A stretch of DNA of 64,000 bases from Vibrio sp. SCSIO 43135 (GCF_023716665.1 NZ_CP071859.1:2418001-2482000), one strand, 5' to 3'. Positions 18,828 through 30,300 are shown, counted from the stretch's first letter. Notes: a model not told the origin generated them from the letters alone. A program made the numbers and translations.

Positions 18828-19253
18828 TTAACGAAGGTTATTTTTGTGTTTTTCTAACAAACGGAAGGTCGGCTGATAATAAGCGTCTGTGGCTAACTGC
18901 ATTTCAGTGTATTGTTCGTTAAGCATTTCATATTTAAACGAGCCCTCACCAGTAGTAAAGCTAAGAAATTTTCCGTCAAAGACAAATTCTGTAGAGACAA
19001 CCCCGCCTTGAATAAAAATACCTTCAGCACCAATAATGATCTCTTGAGCCGCGTATCCTGCTACATCTTGCTCAACCCAAGTCCCGTAAACGCTCTCTTG
19101 TGGTGGCCAGAACGATTGTGAAATCTTGTCGTAAAGTGAACCGAAGGTTGCGAGCATTAAGCCCAGCACCACTACAATTGCAGCTAGCACACTGATTTCT
19201 AACCATCTTTTCTTACTTTTTGGCGTACGCTTATCTGAAGCACTTCCGGCCAT
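18828..19253 (-). CDS. Small single-pass membrane protein (DUF2850-like)
   Basis: A 141-residue protein with a basic cytoplasmic N-terminus (SDKRTPKSKKRW), one membrane helix (about 18-38) and a roughly 100-residue beta-rich periplasmic domain beginning PPQESVYGTWVEQ. The phrase 'VYGTWVEQD' and overall layout recall the DUF2850 family of vibrios, function unknown; I hold that family name loosely. It stands between argA (divergent) and mltA (same strand), 69 nt from the mltA start, so co-transcription with mltA is possible. Confidence 0.75.
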   Translation of the reverse strand: MAGSASDKRTPKSKKRWLEISVLAAIVVVLGLMLATFGSLYDKISQSFWPPQESVYGTWVEQDVAGYAAQEIIIGAEGIFIQGGVVSTEFVFDGKFLSFTTGEGSFKYEMLNEQYTEMQLATDAYYQPTFRLLEKHKNNLR

Positions 19254-19449
19254 TAAAACCTCTTGGTATTGACACCATTACAAATACAAAAACTTACCGA
19301 GCCAGACACTATACGCTAACTGGGCCAACGAATGACAGAGCGCGGTGATTTTACGACGTTGTTATTCGTCACTCCCTTCAAAAAACACTTGCCACAAATG
19401 AATAAAAAGACAATATTATCGTATATAAATTCAATAAGAGCACGTTACG

Positions 19450-20787
19450 TTGAAAATTCGTAGTACCGCATTAGTTAAAGGGTTCCGTCAATCCGCTCCT
19501 TATGTCAACGCTCACCGAGGCAAGACCATGGTGATCATGCTAGGTGGTGAAGCCGTTGCAGACAATAATTTTACCAACATTATTAGTGATTTAGCACTAC
19601 TTCATAGCCTTGGTGTAAAAATTGTTTTGGTTCACGGTGCTCGCCCACAAATTAATCAGATACTACAAGCTAACGCTCACACTACCCCATACCATAAAGG
19701 GGTTCGCATCACCGATGAGAAAGCCCTACAACTTGTAATGCAAGCTGCGGGACAACTCCAACTCTCTATCACGGCTCGTCTTTCAATGAGCCTCAATAAC
19801 ACCCCAATGGCCGGCACTCAGCTCAATATCGTTAGCGGGAATTTCGTTATCTCTCAACCTTTAGGTATAGATGACGGGATAGATTACTGCCACAGTGGGC
19901 GCATTCGCAGAATTGATATAGAAAGCATTAATCGAGCATTGAATCAAAATTCAATTGTCTTATTGGGGCCAATTGCTAGCTCTGTGACAGGCGATTCATT
20001 CAATTTATTGTCTGAAGAAGTGGCGACTCAAGTCGCTATCAAACTTAAGGCCGACAAGCTCATCGGGTTCTGCTCCGAGCAAGGGATCATCGACGAAAAC
20101 GGTAATGCTATTGCTGAACTGTTCCCTAAAGAGGCAGAAAAAATCACTCAGCGCCTGCAAAACGACCGTAACCAAAACGATGATAACGCTTCGGGTACGC
20201 TTCGCTTCTTGCGTGCTGCAACTACTGCGTGCCGTGCTGGTGTGCCACGTAGCCACTTAATCAGCTACAAAGAAGATGGCGCTCTCATTCAAGAACTGTT
20301 CTCTTTCGACGGTATCGGTACTCAAATGGTCATGGCAAGCGCAGAACAAGTTCGCCAGGCGCAAATTGACGATATCGGCGGGATACTCGACCTTATAAGG
20401 CCACTAGAAGAGCAAGGTGTATTGGTAAGGCGTTCACGGGAACAACTAGAACAAGAAGTGCATCAGTTCACCATTATCGAAAAAGACGGGCTAATCATAG
20501 GTTGCGCAGCACTGTATCCTTATAGAGAAGACCGTATGGCTGAAATGGCGTGCGTCGCCATCCACCCCGAGTACCGCGATGGGAACCGTGGCTTACTGTT
20601 GTTAAAACACATGAAGCATCAATCTAAATCTCAAGGTATCGATCAAATATTCGTGCTAACAACCCACAGCTTGCATTGGTTCAGAGAACAAGGCTTCTTT
20701 GAAATAGGGGTCGAATCTCTACCAATGACTAAACAAAGCTTATACAACTATCAAAGGCGCTCTAAGATCTTGGCACTACAAGTCTGA
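19450..20787 (+). CDS. argA: N-acetylglutamate synthase ArgA
   Basis: First step of arginine synthesis: acetylates glutamate with acetyl-CoA. 445 residues in two domains: an amino-acid-kinase-like arginine-sensing domain (about 25-275; [23 protein letters not shown]) and a C-terminal GNAT acetyltransferase domain (about 295-430; [22 protein letters not shown]). The start is a TTG giving [13 protein letters not shown], the conserved N-terminus. TGAATA (19399) and TAAATTCA (19426) upstream resemble ARG-box halves but their spacing is not standard, so ArgR control is only a guess here. Confidence 0.95.
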   Translation: MKIRSTALVKGFRQSAPYVNAHRGKTMVIMLGGEAVADNNFTNIISDLALLHSLGVKIVLVHGARPQINQILQANAHTTPYHKGVRITDEKALQLVMQAAGQLQLSITARLSMSLNNTPMAGTQLNIVSGNFVISQPLGIDDGIDYCHSGRIRRIDIESINRALNQNSIVLLGPIASSVTGDSFNLLSEEVATQVAIKLKADKLIGFCSEQGIIDENGNAIAELFPKEAEKITQRLQNDRNQNDDNASGTLRFLRAATTACRAGVPRSHLISYKEDGALIQELFSFDGIGTQMVMASAEQVRQAQIDDIGGILDLIRPLEEQGVLVRRSREQLEQEVHQFTIIEKDGLIIGCAALYPYREDRMAEMACVAIHPEYRDGNRGLLLLKHMKHQSKSQGIDQIFVLTTHSLHWFREQGFFEIGVESLPMTKQSLYNYQRRSKILALQV

Positions 20788-21249
20788 GAAGAGTTATCGT
20801 GAAAGTCTTATCGATGAGACGAAAGAAATCGATTACAAACTTAAAGCTGACAAATCTTCACTTTATTTCATATAGCTGATTGGTTAGAATTTGAGCTCCT
20901 CAATGAGGAGCTCCCTTTCGGGGTCATTGGACTCTTTGCCTAACTCAGTTAGGCCCGCATGGATTGCCTTTAGAACGTCACTAATGAGCAAGTTGTCTAT
21001 GAGAACCATCGTTTGTAACTCTGTCCAGAGTTTCTGGGATATGGCTGATAACCAGTTCCTTGAAGGCTTAGATGTGCACTGCGTTTTTCCAGTTAGCGAA
21101 GGCTTAAAAGCCTTTATCTTGAACTACCAAGAGCGCTACAAAATCAGAAGTATTTCCTTCACTAACGCATTTCAGCCATCATAAAAATTACGTAGCCAGG
21201 GATGGTTACTCACTTGCTACTCCCATTAAACACTCACAATTTCACTGTA
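20788..21249. other. Unidentified gap between argA and recD with coding-like remnants
   Basis: No accepted gene. Three stretches look coding by composition. On the plus strand, 20792-20875 reads on without its own start and ends in a TAG (SYRESLIDETKEIDYKL...). On the minus strand, 20884-21009 gives a 41-codon ATG frame rich in Leu, Glu and Ile (MVLIDNLLISDVLKAIHAG...), and the same frame is open back to a TAG near 21124. A plus-strand frame covers 20891-21184 (97 codons from TTG). They overlap, so at most one is real; decayed gene or mobile-element debris is the likeliest reading. I recognise none of them. Confidence 0.4.
20893..20913. repeat. Perfect inverted repeat downstream of argA
   Basis: GAGCTCCTCA and its exact complement TGAGGAGCTC around a single A. 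Followed on the plus strand by CCCTTTCGG, which is not a T-run, so it is a poor intrinsic terminator. It coincides with the end of the 41-codon minus-strand frame. Confidence 0.7.
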
Positions 21250-23391
21250 CTATGGTTTTGCAGATAGCCTAGCTATCAGACCACTCGCTCGCTCAGTTCG
21301 AACCTTAATTCCACGCTTCATCACTCGCTCATCGACGTATAAACTCAAACGTTTCTTCGCCCGCGTTATCCCTGTGTAGATCAACTCACGTGTCAGAATC
21401 GGAGTAAAGTCTGGCGGTAAAATCATCAGCGTATGCTCAAATTCGCTCCCTTGAGATTTATGAATCGTCATCGCATAAGCGGTTTCATGTTCAGGTACTC
21501 GGCTTGGTAACACTGACTTAACGCTACCATCTGGCAGTTCGAAGAAGACTTTTAATCTTGGCTCGCTTTCCGAATCATCCAACATACAAATGCCAATATC
21601 ACCGTTGTACAAACCCAATGCGTGGTCATTTCTCGCCACCATCACAGGTCTACCGTGATACCAAAGCTCGTCTTGGGTTTGAATCAACTTTTTAGCTGCC
21701 AGTGCACGTTCAATACGCTGATTAAGCCCAGCAACACCAAAGTCGCCCTCTCGAATAGCACACAGCAAGCGACAGCGCGCAAACTGATCCAATACCGCTT
21801 TGGCCCGCTTCGCCATGGTTTCGACTTCGCCTGTTACTGAATCGAGTTGCTGCACATCAATTCGCTTAAGGTAATGGCTATACTCGGCAACCATAGTCTG
21901 CACCATTTGATTGTAGTGTTGGCTATCAATCGGAAACTTAGCGATATCAGAGAAATCTTTCTGCCAAACCCAATCAACTTTTTGCGCCGAACCAGCATTA
22001 ATGGCTTGCGCTAATTGACCGACCCCAGAGCGAGCATCAAATCGATAACTCTTCTTCAGCATACACAAGCTATCGGCGATAGAAGGATGCGTATTCGTAG
22101 TGTGTGCCAATGTTTCAAAACCAGTTAAGCGAGCAATTTGAGCCGCTTGACCATGGCTGAAACCCAGTTGGCTGAATGAACAAATGTCCCCTAGCACTGC
22201 CCCCGCTTCTACTGATGCCAACTGATCTTTATCACCCAGTAGAATCAATCTGGCATGCTTAGGTAACGCATCGACCAATTTGTACATCATAGGCAGATCG
22301 ACCATTGAGGCTTCATCGACCACCAGCATATCTAGGTGAAGTGGATTATCTCTGTTGTGTCGAAACTCTGAGCTGTTAGGCAGTGCACCGAGCAATCGAT
22401 GTAATGTACTGGCATCAGTTGGAATGGCCTGTTTTAGTTCAGGTGCCACAGGTAACTCAGCCACAGCTTTACCAATCGACTCGGTTAATCTTGCTGCTGC
22501 TTTGCCCGTCGGTGCGACCAACTTAATCGTTGGCTGCTCAGCTTGAGCGTTTTGCTGCGATGAGCTTTGAGCTTGCTCAATCAAAGCGGCAAGTAGTTTG
22601 GTTACGGTGGTCGTTTTACCTGTTCCCGGACCACCAGAGATCACGGCAAACCTTTGACTCAGTGCAACCGCAGCTGCGACTTTCTGCCAATTCACACAAG
22701 CAGCCAAAGGGACTAGCTCGTCCAACACCGAAAGTTGCTCAATGTTCTTAGCGGCTAGGAGCTTTTGGTCTATGGCAGGCCAGTCTAATTTATCCTCTGC
22801 CACGACGTCTAGATGGTCACAAACCATACGCTGACGGTTCACAGGGGTAGAGTCACCTTCTTGCTGAGATTTATTAATACCTTCAAAGAGATAGCGATAG
22901 TTTCGAGCAAATAGATGCTCAAGAAGATTGGAAAGTTTTTGGACTTCATTAGGCTTTAGGATCATAGGTGACCCAAAGCTATTCAAACGCTCAGCCAAGG
23001 TCACTTCATAGTGCCAATAGCGGTGTAAATAGAGTCGCTCACCATCAAATATCAGGGGTAGAGCTTCACTCTCTTCGGCTGAGTTTTTAGTAACCAAACA
23101 AGAATTGTTGAGCAAGGACACCCAGTCAATCGCCACCAACGTTTGATTTAACTCTAACGCCGCTTCGCCAAACAAACCCAGCTTAGCAGCGAGATCGACA
23201 GGCTGCCCTTCTGCATCAAACAGCGGTAGGCAAATATGGCCTTTGCCAAGTTCGTGGCTGACGACTCCTGCAATAAAAGCGAGCTGATCACCCTGCGATT
23301 GGCTAGCGATAAAGCGGGCAAACTGATAATCAAGTTGTCTGATGCTGGATTTGTTTGCCAATTGTTTAAGCACAGAAATAAGAGTGGTCAT
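21250..23391 (-). CDS. recD: Exodeoxyribonuclease V subunit RecD
   Basis: The 5'-3' helicase subunit of RecBCD. 713 residues, about 100 longer than E. coli RecD, the extra length being spread over the N-terminal domain and inserts such as the one near residues 275-285. Walker A GGPGTGKT is at 253-260, followed by DEASMVDLPMMYKL (motif II), LILLGDKDQLASVEAG (motif III) and AMTIHKSQGSEFEH plus YTGITRAKKRL (motifs V-VI). The ATG is 2 nt after the recB stop, so the two are translationally coupled. Confidence 0.96.
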   Translation of the reverse strand: MTTLISVLKQLANKSSIRQLDYQFARFIASQSQGDQLAFIAGVVSHELGKGHICLPLFDAEGQPVDLAAKLGLFGEAALELNQTLVAIDWVSLLNNSCLVTKNSAEESEALPLIFDGERLYLHRYWHYEVTLAERLNSFGSPMILKPNEVQKLSNLLEHLFARNYRYLFEGINKSQQEGDSTPVNRQRMVCDHLDVVAEDKLDWPAIDQKLLAAKNIEQLSVLDELVPLAACVNWQKVAAAVALSQRFAVISGGPGTGKTTTVTKLLAALIEQAQSSSQQNAQAEQPTIKLVAPTGKAAARLTESIGKAVAELPVAPELKQAIPTDASTLHRLLGALPNSSEFRHNRDNPLHLDMLVVDEASMVDLPMMYKLVDALPKHARLILLGDKDQLASVEAGAVLGDICSFSQLGFSHGQAAQIARLTGFETLAHTTNTHPSIADSLCMLKKSYRFDARSGVGQLAQAINAGSAQKVDWVWQKDFSDIAKFPIDSQHYNQMVQTMVAEYSHYLKRIDVQQLDSVTGEVETMAKRAKAVLDQFARCRLLCAIREGDFGVAGLNQRIERALAAKKLIQTQDELWYHGRPVMVARNDHALGLYNGDIGICMLDDSESEPRLKVFFELPDGSVKSVLPSRVPEHETAYAMTIHKSQGSEFEHTLMILPPDFTPILTRELIYTGITRAKKRLSLYVDERVMKRGIKVRTERASGLIARLSAKP

Positions 23392-23393
23392 GA

Positions 23394-26300
23394 TTACAGT
23401 AGCTCCATCTGGCCAGCTTGATTCGTTTTCGCTTCGACACTTTGCCCATCGATAAGTCTGTCCATATCGTTAAGAAACTCTAGGCTTGGTTTGGCAGAGA
23501 AAATACCATGCTCACTTTCTCCATCCATCCCCCTAAGGAATAGATAGTAGACACCGCCAAAGTGCTGATCGTAGTCATAATCTGCGATTCGACTGCGTAA
23601 GAAGCGATGTAGCGCTAAGGCATAGATTTGATATTGCAGGTCATAGCGATGATCTGCCATGGCAGATTTTAGCGCCTCTCCGTGATAGAAACCGACCTCG
23701 TCTCCAAGGTGGTTCGATTTCCAGTCAAGGACATAGTATTTACCCTGATGCTCAAACACCAAGTCAATAAAGCCCTTCAACATACCTTGAACGGTATAAA
23801 ACCCTAGGTCACCAGCCTTAGCAGATAAAGGATCATGACGTTGGATAACGCGATTTAATGCGGGCGCTGCCAATACCTCAATCGGTAGTAAGAATTCCAT
23901 CTCAACTAAGCGTTGGCTTGGCCCTTTCTGGTTGAGTAGCAAAGATTTTCCATCCAGTGGTGTGGCTAACACGGTATCAATCAACTGCTGTAAAATCGGT
24001 AGCCAGCTTGGGTCTAGCTGCTCACTGTCGAGAAGATGAGTGATTATCTCAGTATTCGCTTCGCTAGTACTTGGCTCGGTAAATTCTACTTCTTCGAATA
24101 ACGTATGCAGGAAAGTACCGGGTCTAGCGCCGCGCGGGAAAGTGAAGATGGATTGCTCTGGCTCAACTAACTCATCTTCATCGTGCTCATCGGAAGAATC
24201 AATATCAAGATGCATTAAATCGGTAAAGGCATCTGAGCTATGATGAGAGCTCTGTTTTACCAATCCAGAATAACTGGTAATTCGCCAATCTCGGTCAATT
24301 ACACTTTGTAGCTCGCTTGCGGTTAAATTTTGCTGCTGCGAGGTATGGGCAACAAAGACCTCTTGTTGTGGCTCAGGTAAGTCGCTTAATCGCACACTTT
24401 CAAGCCCATCCACGTGCTGTTGAATAGCATTAGTGAGATCATTGATCCCCCCTTCTTTGCCATCTTGTAGCAAATACCCCATAGCACTGTGATGAACGCC
24501 GGTTGGTTCTTTAGTAGAACGACCGTTTCTCAATGGCGCAGCCCCAACAAAACAGCCATAAACGGCACGGGTAAGCGCTACGTAAATTAGGCGTAAATCT
24601 TCAGCAAGGCGCTCTTTATCGGCTTGCGCTAAAGAAGCATCTTGCCCAGTGATATCTAAAATGGTTTTGTCTTGTTGCTCATCGTAGTATTTTGCTTCGC
24701 TAGCCTCACGATAGCTGAGAACAAAAGGCAAGAACACTAGATCATATTCCAGACCTTTTGATTTGTGGATCGTCACAATTTGCACCAAATTACGCTCTGA
24801 TTCCAAGCGCTGGATTTGGTCTTCGCTGCCACCTAAACCACTTTGTGCATCACTGATCGCTTGAGCCAACCAACGTAGTAAACCATGGTCACTATCGAGT
24901 TCCTGGCTTGCTTGCTGTAGCAGCTCACCGATGTGCATCAAATCCGTCAGTGCACGCTCTCCACCTTCTTCCTCTAGTAAACGCTCGGCAATATGTCGCT
25001 TACTCATAACACTGCGCAACATAGGTAGCACACCTCGCTGAGTCCAGAGCTTACGATACTCTTTAAACTCATTTATGGCGTTTTCCCACTCATTTTCATC
25101 GTTGTTGAGCTTATCTAAACTACCTGCATCGAGAGCAAACATTTCAGAAGCCAAGCTTGCTCGTAAGGCGCGATCATTTTCTGGCGTCAGTACAGCTTGC
25201 AATAAACGCTGAATATCTTGGGCGACAAGCGAGGTAAACACACTGTCTCGGTTTGATAGATAAACACTCGCAATACCTTGTTTGGCGAGTGCCTCTTTCA
25301 CCATACGACCTTCATTACCGGTTCGAACCAGTACCGCAATATCACCCGCCTGAATCGAATGCTCTCCTTTGCCATCTTCACCTTTCCCATCAACAAAAAA
25401 CGCTTGCTCATTTTGCGCAGCCGTAAGAATTGTTTGGATTTGATCCGCGGTAGCCTTAGACATCGCCTCTAGGTACTCACCTTTTGGTAATGGCTTCTCG
25501 TCGGCATCTTGCAACCAATAAGTGAGTGCGGGTTGCTTTTGACCACCGATAGTCCAAACGCGTTTATCCGCGTTGGGGCTAGAGTCGACAGGCAAGAATG
25601 GAATATCTTTATCGTAAATAAACGGGCTCGAAGGCAACTCAAAAATCTGGTTTACCGCACTGACCATATCTGCGCTAGAACGCCAGTTAGTACCTAGAGT
25701 GAAGTGCGACGAAACCTGATTACGCGCTTTGATGTAAGTAAAAATATCTGCGCCACGGAAGCCGTAGATTGCCTGTTTAGGATCACCGATCATAAACAAA
25801 CCACATTCTGGGTTGTTCAAGTAAATACGGCTAAAAATGCTGTATTGAAGGGGATCGGTATCTTGAAACTCATCAATCATAGCGACCGGATAGAGAGTTC
25901 GAATTCGCTCTGCAAGTAGCTCAGATTCATCACCATCGATAGCCGCAGAGAGATTAGTCAGCAAGTCATCAAAAGAGAGCCACTGTTTCTGCTGTTTGGC
26001 TTTTGCCAACATCTCGCGACAATGTTCAATCGCATGAGCAAGAATTGGCGCTTTGAGACTGATTGGCACAGCAAGGAAAGCATCAATCGCTTCAAAAACA
26101 AGGTGCTGCGGCGCGGTGCCTTTCGGTGTTTTCTCAACCAAGATATTCTGGGCAAACTTCTCCAGTTTGTCTGGATAGTCATAGCCTGTCGTTTCTGTTG
26201 CCGCCCACACATTGACCGCTTCGAGCCAAGTTGGTAGAGACTTTTTGGTGTAACTGCGCTTGTTGACATCAGAGTCGCTAATCAGGGAAAAAAAGTCATC

Positions 26301-27026
26301 CTGATGCTCTCGCCATAGCGACTTCAACTCATCGATACGCTTTAGGTTTTGTTGGTGTAAGTCCGCTAGACTGCCACTCATCGCAGCAACAGATAAGCTC
26401 AGTGGCGCACCAGTCAGGTAGTTAGTCACATCGCGCAGTAAATCAGACGGGGCATTCCAGATTCGACGCACCTCTCCTGCTAAATTCAGCGGCAAAGGAT
26501 AGAAATTACGTCGCCAGTAATCGGCAACAATCTGCGCTTTGAGGTGACTCTCATCGGTCACAAATTCGTTGTTAAAGCGACTGCCTGACTCAAACGCATT
26601 TTGGGTCAACATACGTTGGCAAAAGCCGTGGATGGTATAGACCGCGGCTTCATCCATTTGCCTTTCCGCTTGCAAAAGGATCTCCGCGGCTTGTTTGTGG
26701 TCACTGAACTCATCAAGTAAAGGCTTAATCACAGGGTCGCTACTTTTACCTCGGGCAAAGGCAAGACGAGCATCATGAATACGAGCGCGGATTCGGTCTC
26801 TAAGTTCTGCGGTTGCCGCTTCCGTAAAGGTCACCACTAAAATCTGGTCGACCGTCAACGCCACCTGATGTTTGGTCTCGGATGTACCGTGACCGAGAAG
26901 CAACCTTAAGTATAAGCCAGCGATAGTAAAGGTTTTACCTGTACCCGCCGATGCCTCAATTAATCGTGCACCGTGCAAGGGAAAAGTCATGGCATTAAGC
27001 GGAGTAACCATTGACGTTGCTGTCAT
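23394..27026 (-). CDS. recB: Exodeoxyribonuclease V subunit RecB
   Basis: The 3'-5' helicase and nuclease subunit of RecBCD, which processes double-strand breaks for RecA. 1210 residues. UvrD-type helicase motifs: EASAGTGKTFTIAG (24-37), VVTFTEAATAELR, AMIDEFQDTDPLQY, MIGDPKQAIYGFRGAD, LGTNWRSS, VTIHKSKGLEYD and LIYVALTRA. The C-terminal nuclease domain retains VLDWKSNHLG with the catalytic Asp-Trp-Lys. recB is separated from recC by 319 nt rather than by ptrA as in E. coli. Confidence 0.97.
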   Translation of the reverse strand: MTATSMVTPLNAMTFPLHGARLIEASAGTGKTFTIAGLYLRLLLGHGTSETKHQVALTVDQILVVTFTEAATAELRDRIRARIHDARLAFARGKSSDPVIKPLLDEFSDHKQAAEILLQAERQMDEAAVYTIHGFCQRMLTQNAFESGSRFNNEFVTDESHLKAQIVADYWRRNFYPLPLNLAGEVRRIWNAPSDLLRDVTNYLTGAPLSLSVAAMSGSLADLHQQNLKRIDELKSLWREHQDDFFSLISDSDVNKRSYTKKSLPTWLEAVNVWAATETTGYDYPDKLEKFAQNILVEKTPKGTAPQHLVFEAIDAFLAVPISLKAPILAHAIEHCREMLAKAKQQKQWLSFDDLLTNLSAAIDGDESELLAERIRTLYPVAMIDEFQDTDPLQYSIFSRIYLNNPECGLFMIGDPKQAIYGFRGADIFTYIKARNQVSSHFTLGTNWRSSADMVSAVNQIFELPSSPFIYDKDIPFLPVDSSPNADKRVWTIGGQKQPALTYWLQDADEKPLPKGEYLEAMSKATADQIQTILTAAQNEQAFFVDGKGEDGKGEHSIQAGDIAVLVRTGNEGRMVKEALAKQGIASVYLSNRDSVFTSLVAQDIQRLLQAVLTPENDRALRASLASEMFALDAGSLDKLNNDENEWENAINEFKEYRKLWTQRGVLPMLRSVMSKRHIAERLLEEEGGERALTDLMHIGELLQQASQELDSDHGLLRWLAQAISDAQSGLGGSEDQIQRLESERNLVQIVTIHKSKGLEYDLVFLPFVLSYREASEAKYYDEQQDKTILDITGQDASLAQADKERLAEDLRLIYVALTRAVYGCFVGAAPLRNGRSTKEPTGVHHSAMGYLLQDGKEGGINDLTNAIQQHVDGLESVRLSDLPEPQQEVFVAHTSQQQNLTASELQSVIDRDWRITSYSGLVKQSSHHSSDAFTDLMHLDIDSSDEHDEDELVEPEQSIFTFPRGARPGTFLHTLFEEVEFTEPSTSEANTEIITHLLDSEQLDPSWLPILQQLIDTVLATPLDGKSLLLNQKGPSQRLVEMEFLLPIEVLAAPALNRVIQRHDPLSAKAGDLGFYTVQGMLKGFIDLVFEHQGKYYVLDWKSNHLGDEVGFYHGEALKSAMADHRYDLQYQIYALALHRFLRSRIADYDYDQHFGGVYYLFLRGMDGESEHGIFSAKPSLEFLNDMDRLIDGQSVEAKTNQAGQMELL

Positions 27027-27345
27027 AAAATATCTGCCTTTTTACTGAAATAGCAGGACCCAAATGTGATCCAGACTCTAAAACTCAAACTATCAATACA
27101 AGCTATTGAATTATTGGGAGGGGGTGAGATCTTTCTCACGGTACGTCCACACCCAAATCGCTACTATGCGCGCCATGCGTTGAGCAACTTTGAACTTGAA
27201 TGAACAGTCCACTCACGAGTTGCAACAAACCCACCGAATAATGGTCCCTCTGACCTGTGGCCGTACAGCGAACGCCCTACACTATAATGATTTACTGGCG
27301 GCCACCTACTTTCCCTTCAATGTATTTCCCATTAATGCTGGTTCA
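27027..27345. other. Intergenic region between recC and recB
   Basis: 319 nt with no credible gene: the plus-strand open frames here run into antisense recC and have no family features. It must hold the recB-recD promoter if these genes are not read from recC. I find no good -35/-10 pair leftward. A plus-strand TATAAT at 27283-27288 has no matching -35. A small stem, GTGAG-N6-CTCAC, lies near 27125-27140. E. coli has the protease gene ptrA at this position. Confidence 0.5.
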
Positions 27346-30300
27346 TTATGCGTCTTCACTGCTCTTTGCCTCTAGTCGAGGGGTTTGCAGTACCAATGTT
27401 GTGATGGTGCGTGCCTGCGCTGCTAAGTTGTCGTTCCAACTTGGCCAGATACGCGAGATGTATGGGTTATTGCCTTCACCTGAGGCCATGAAGCTATCGT
27501 TAAATGTATCGGCCATTTTCTTAAGTGATTTCTCTTCATCATCCACCCAGTTTCCGCGACTGAATCCTGCTTCAACACCGGCTAATGCGGTTTTCGGGAA
27601 ATAGCACAACGGTTCGGTCATACCTTGGTAGAACAAACGAACCAGCTCAGCCAACAAGCTATGAGCGTAGCTGGCATCTGCAATTTCAGGGTAGATAAGA
27701 TGAACAACCCCTTCCTTGCGATCATAACCAATCATATGGGTGCGCTTACTAATGCCCATCGCCGACATCGCTAGGTGGTCTATCCAAGCAGACAAGTAGT
27801 CTTGTGAGCGAATCTTACCGCTGCGAAAACGAATTAAGCCCGACTGATAATACTGTGTCAGCCAGCCAGTTAGGTTAATCTTTTTATCCTCACCTAAGAC
27901 GTCAAATGTCAGCTTTACTTCGAGGTCATTCGCTTCGCTGCCACATAAGAAAGTCAGTTTTTCCACCAGCTCCTGCGCCTGAACTCGGTTAGTTTCAAAC
28001 TCAATATCCCCAAATGCGCCAACCGGTAATTTCCCTTGCGCACGTTGCTGCTTAACAAAGCTTTCAATTACACCCTTACTATCTTGACCACCAGAAAGCT
28101 GCTGTTTGAGTAGGCTATCCAATAAACCGTCACGCATTTGATAGCTTTCTAAGCCATTGAGTACAAAAGGCTCGTCATCTTCCATGACCGGAAGCGGCGG
28201 TTCAAACATCACTTTTAAGCGGCGATTGAAAAAGTATTGCACTGGCAAACGCCAGAAGCGTTGCAGCTCAACCAGATCTAGCTCTAATGGGTAGGAGGCA
28301 TCGAGTAAGTAATCTTGCAGTAGTCGATTAAACTCACCGCTCACCTGACCTAATCTGTTCACCGCAGGTAACCACTCTTTAGCATAACTTGGATGCTCAC
28401 CGACAAACGCAGTGGCACTAAACGGCACCATAGAGTGGTGAGTGATAAGCTCTGCTAGCAGCTTTTCTCCAGACTCATCACTCGCTAACACATCATCTCC
28501 ATCTAGGCGGTAGTTTTGATGGCAATACTCCATCAACTCAGAAACCAGCACCGATGGCACACGCTCGGTATTGTCTTGGATTGAACGGCCAACATAACTG
28601 ATGTATAGCGTTTGCTGTGCAGACAGCATGGCCTCTAAGAATAGGTACCTGTCATCATCTCGGCGAGAGCGATCCCCTGGTTTGGTTCGCCCATTCATCA
28701 GATCAAAGCCCTCTGGCGGCATAGAACGTGGATAGACCCCATCATTCATACCCAGTAAGCACACCGTTCTAAATGGAATAGAGCGCATCGGCATCAAAGT
28801 ACAGAAGTTCACTTGCCCGGCAAGGAAGCGCTGGCTGATCCGCGTTCCAGACAGTTTGTTGTTCAAGTAAGTGGTAATAATCGCCGGAGATAATGACTGC
28901 TCGAAGGCTGCGTCAGTCAGTTGCTCTTTTAAGTTGGCTAAGGTGTCACGAATCGATTTGAGCGCCGCCTCACCTTCGAGCTCTACACTAAAGAAATCAT
29001 CCAGCAGCAAAGTTAGAATTTCGCGCCAACAATCAATTAATTGAGTTTGTACCAGTTTGTGTCGGTAATCGCTGACTGTCTCAATAAAGTGCGCCAGCTT
29101 GCCCGCTAACTCCGCCCCCATCCCTTGCACTTCATTGTAAGGTGAAAGCGCCCCTGACTTGGATTCAAACAGCCCTGCTGATTCTGGCATGGCGTAGCCA
29201 AGCAACATGCGCTCAATACCAAACTGCCAAGTATTTTGCGCTGTCTCAGGTAAATCAAACTCTTGTCCTGTGGTCGAATTCAATCCCCAGCGAATACCCG
29301 ATTCCTCTACCCACTGTTTGGCCAAAATAAACTCATCTTCCGTTAACCCAAATCGAGCCAAGATCGCCGGAGTTTCAAGCAGTTCGAGTAACTCAGACGC
29401 TAAACAACGGGTGTTTGGCAGGTTAACCAACTGCATAAATGCATTAAGGATTGGACTTTCTTGGTCGGCGGTACGGTCAGAAATAGAGTAAGGGATAAAT
29501 CGCTCACCGGGAGCGTTGCCAAACACGGCTTGAATGGCTGGGCTGTAGGCATTGATGTCCGCCACCATGACAATAATATCGCGCGGCTTTAAACTTGGAT
29601 CGGCATCAAACATCGCCAATAGCTGATCATGTAAGACTTCCACTTCACGCATCGGGCTATGGCAAGCGTGCAGCGTGAGGGATTTATCGCCTAATTGTAC
29701 CACTTGTTTATGCGTACTGGTTTCTAACTGATGATCATCTTGATGCTCTTCAAGGTTGAGAATGTCTGCTTGAAGTTGATGAAGCAATGAATCTCGCTCG
29801 ACATCAACAAAGGCTTCAATCTCATGGGACTCTAGCTGCGAAAGAAGATACATGTTATCGCGCCCTAACTTACCCATTGATGCGAGTAAGCTGTTCCCCA
29901 CCGCGTCGGTATGTAGCTCATCAAGTACGTTGTCTTCAATCGAACCTTTAAGTTGCTCACTCTCGCCCTGTTGCTCGGAGTGGTCTTGATTCCACACCAC
30001 ATGTTTGCGGTGTTTTGCCGCTAAACGCGCTAAGAACTTTCTGTCTCGTACCTCGCCCCAGTAGTAACGACAAGGGTTGGTAAACATCAGGTGGACATCA
30101 ATATGCTCACCTATGGCTTTAAGCGCATCCATATAACGTGGCGGCAGTGAGGTAATTCCGAACACAAACAAGCGCTGAGGCAAGTGTTCAAAACTGCCCT
30201 GAAAGTTTTCTAAGGTATCGATAAAGTGTTCGTACAAGTTGGCGCGATGATAAGGTGACTGACCTAAGGCAACGGTATGATCGTAAAGCGCTTGCCATAA

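Noticed and set aside
19399..19433. ARG-box-like halves upstream of argA
   Set aside because: TGAATA and TAAATTCA are present but about 20 nt apart instead of the normal palindrome spacing, so they are mentioned only in the argA entry.
20792..20875. C-terminal extension of argA by frameshift
   Set aside because: The argA product ends in the usual position (SKILALQV), and the following open frame is out of phase with no slippery sequence.
20893..20913. Inverted repeat as an intrinsic terminator of argA
   Set aside because: No T-run follows the stem on either strand in the required position.
27257..27604. 115-codon plus-strand frame between and over recC
   Set aside because: Most of it is antisense to the recC C-terminus and it has no recognisable domain.
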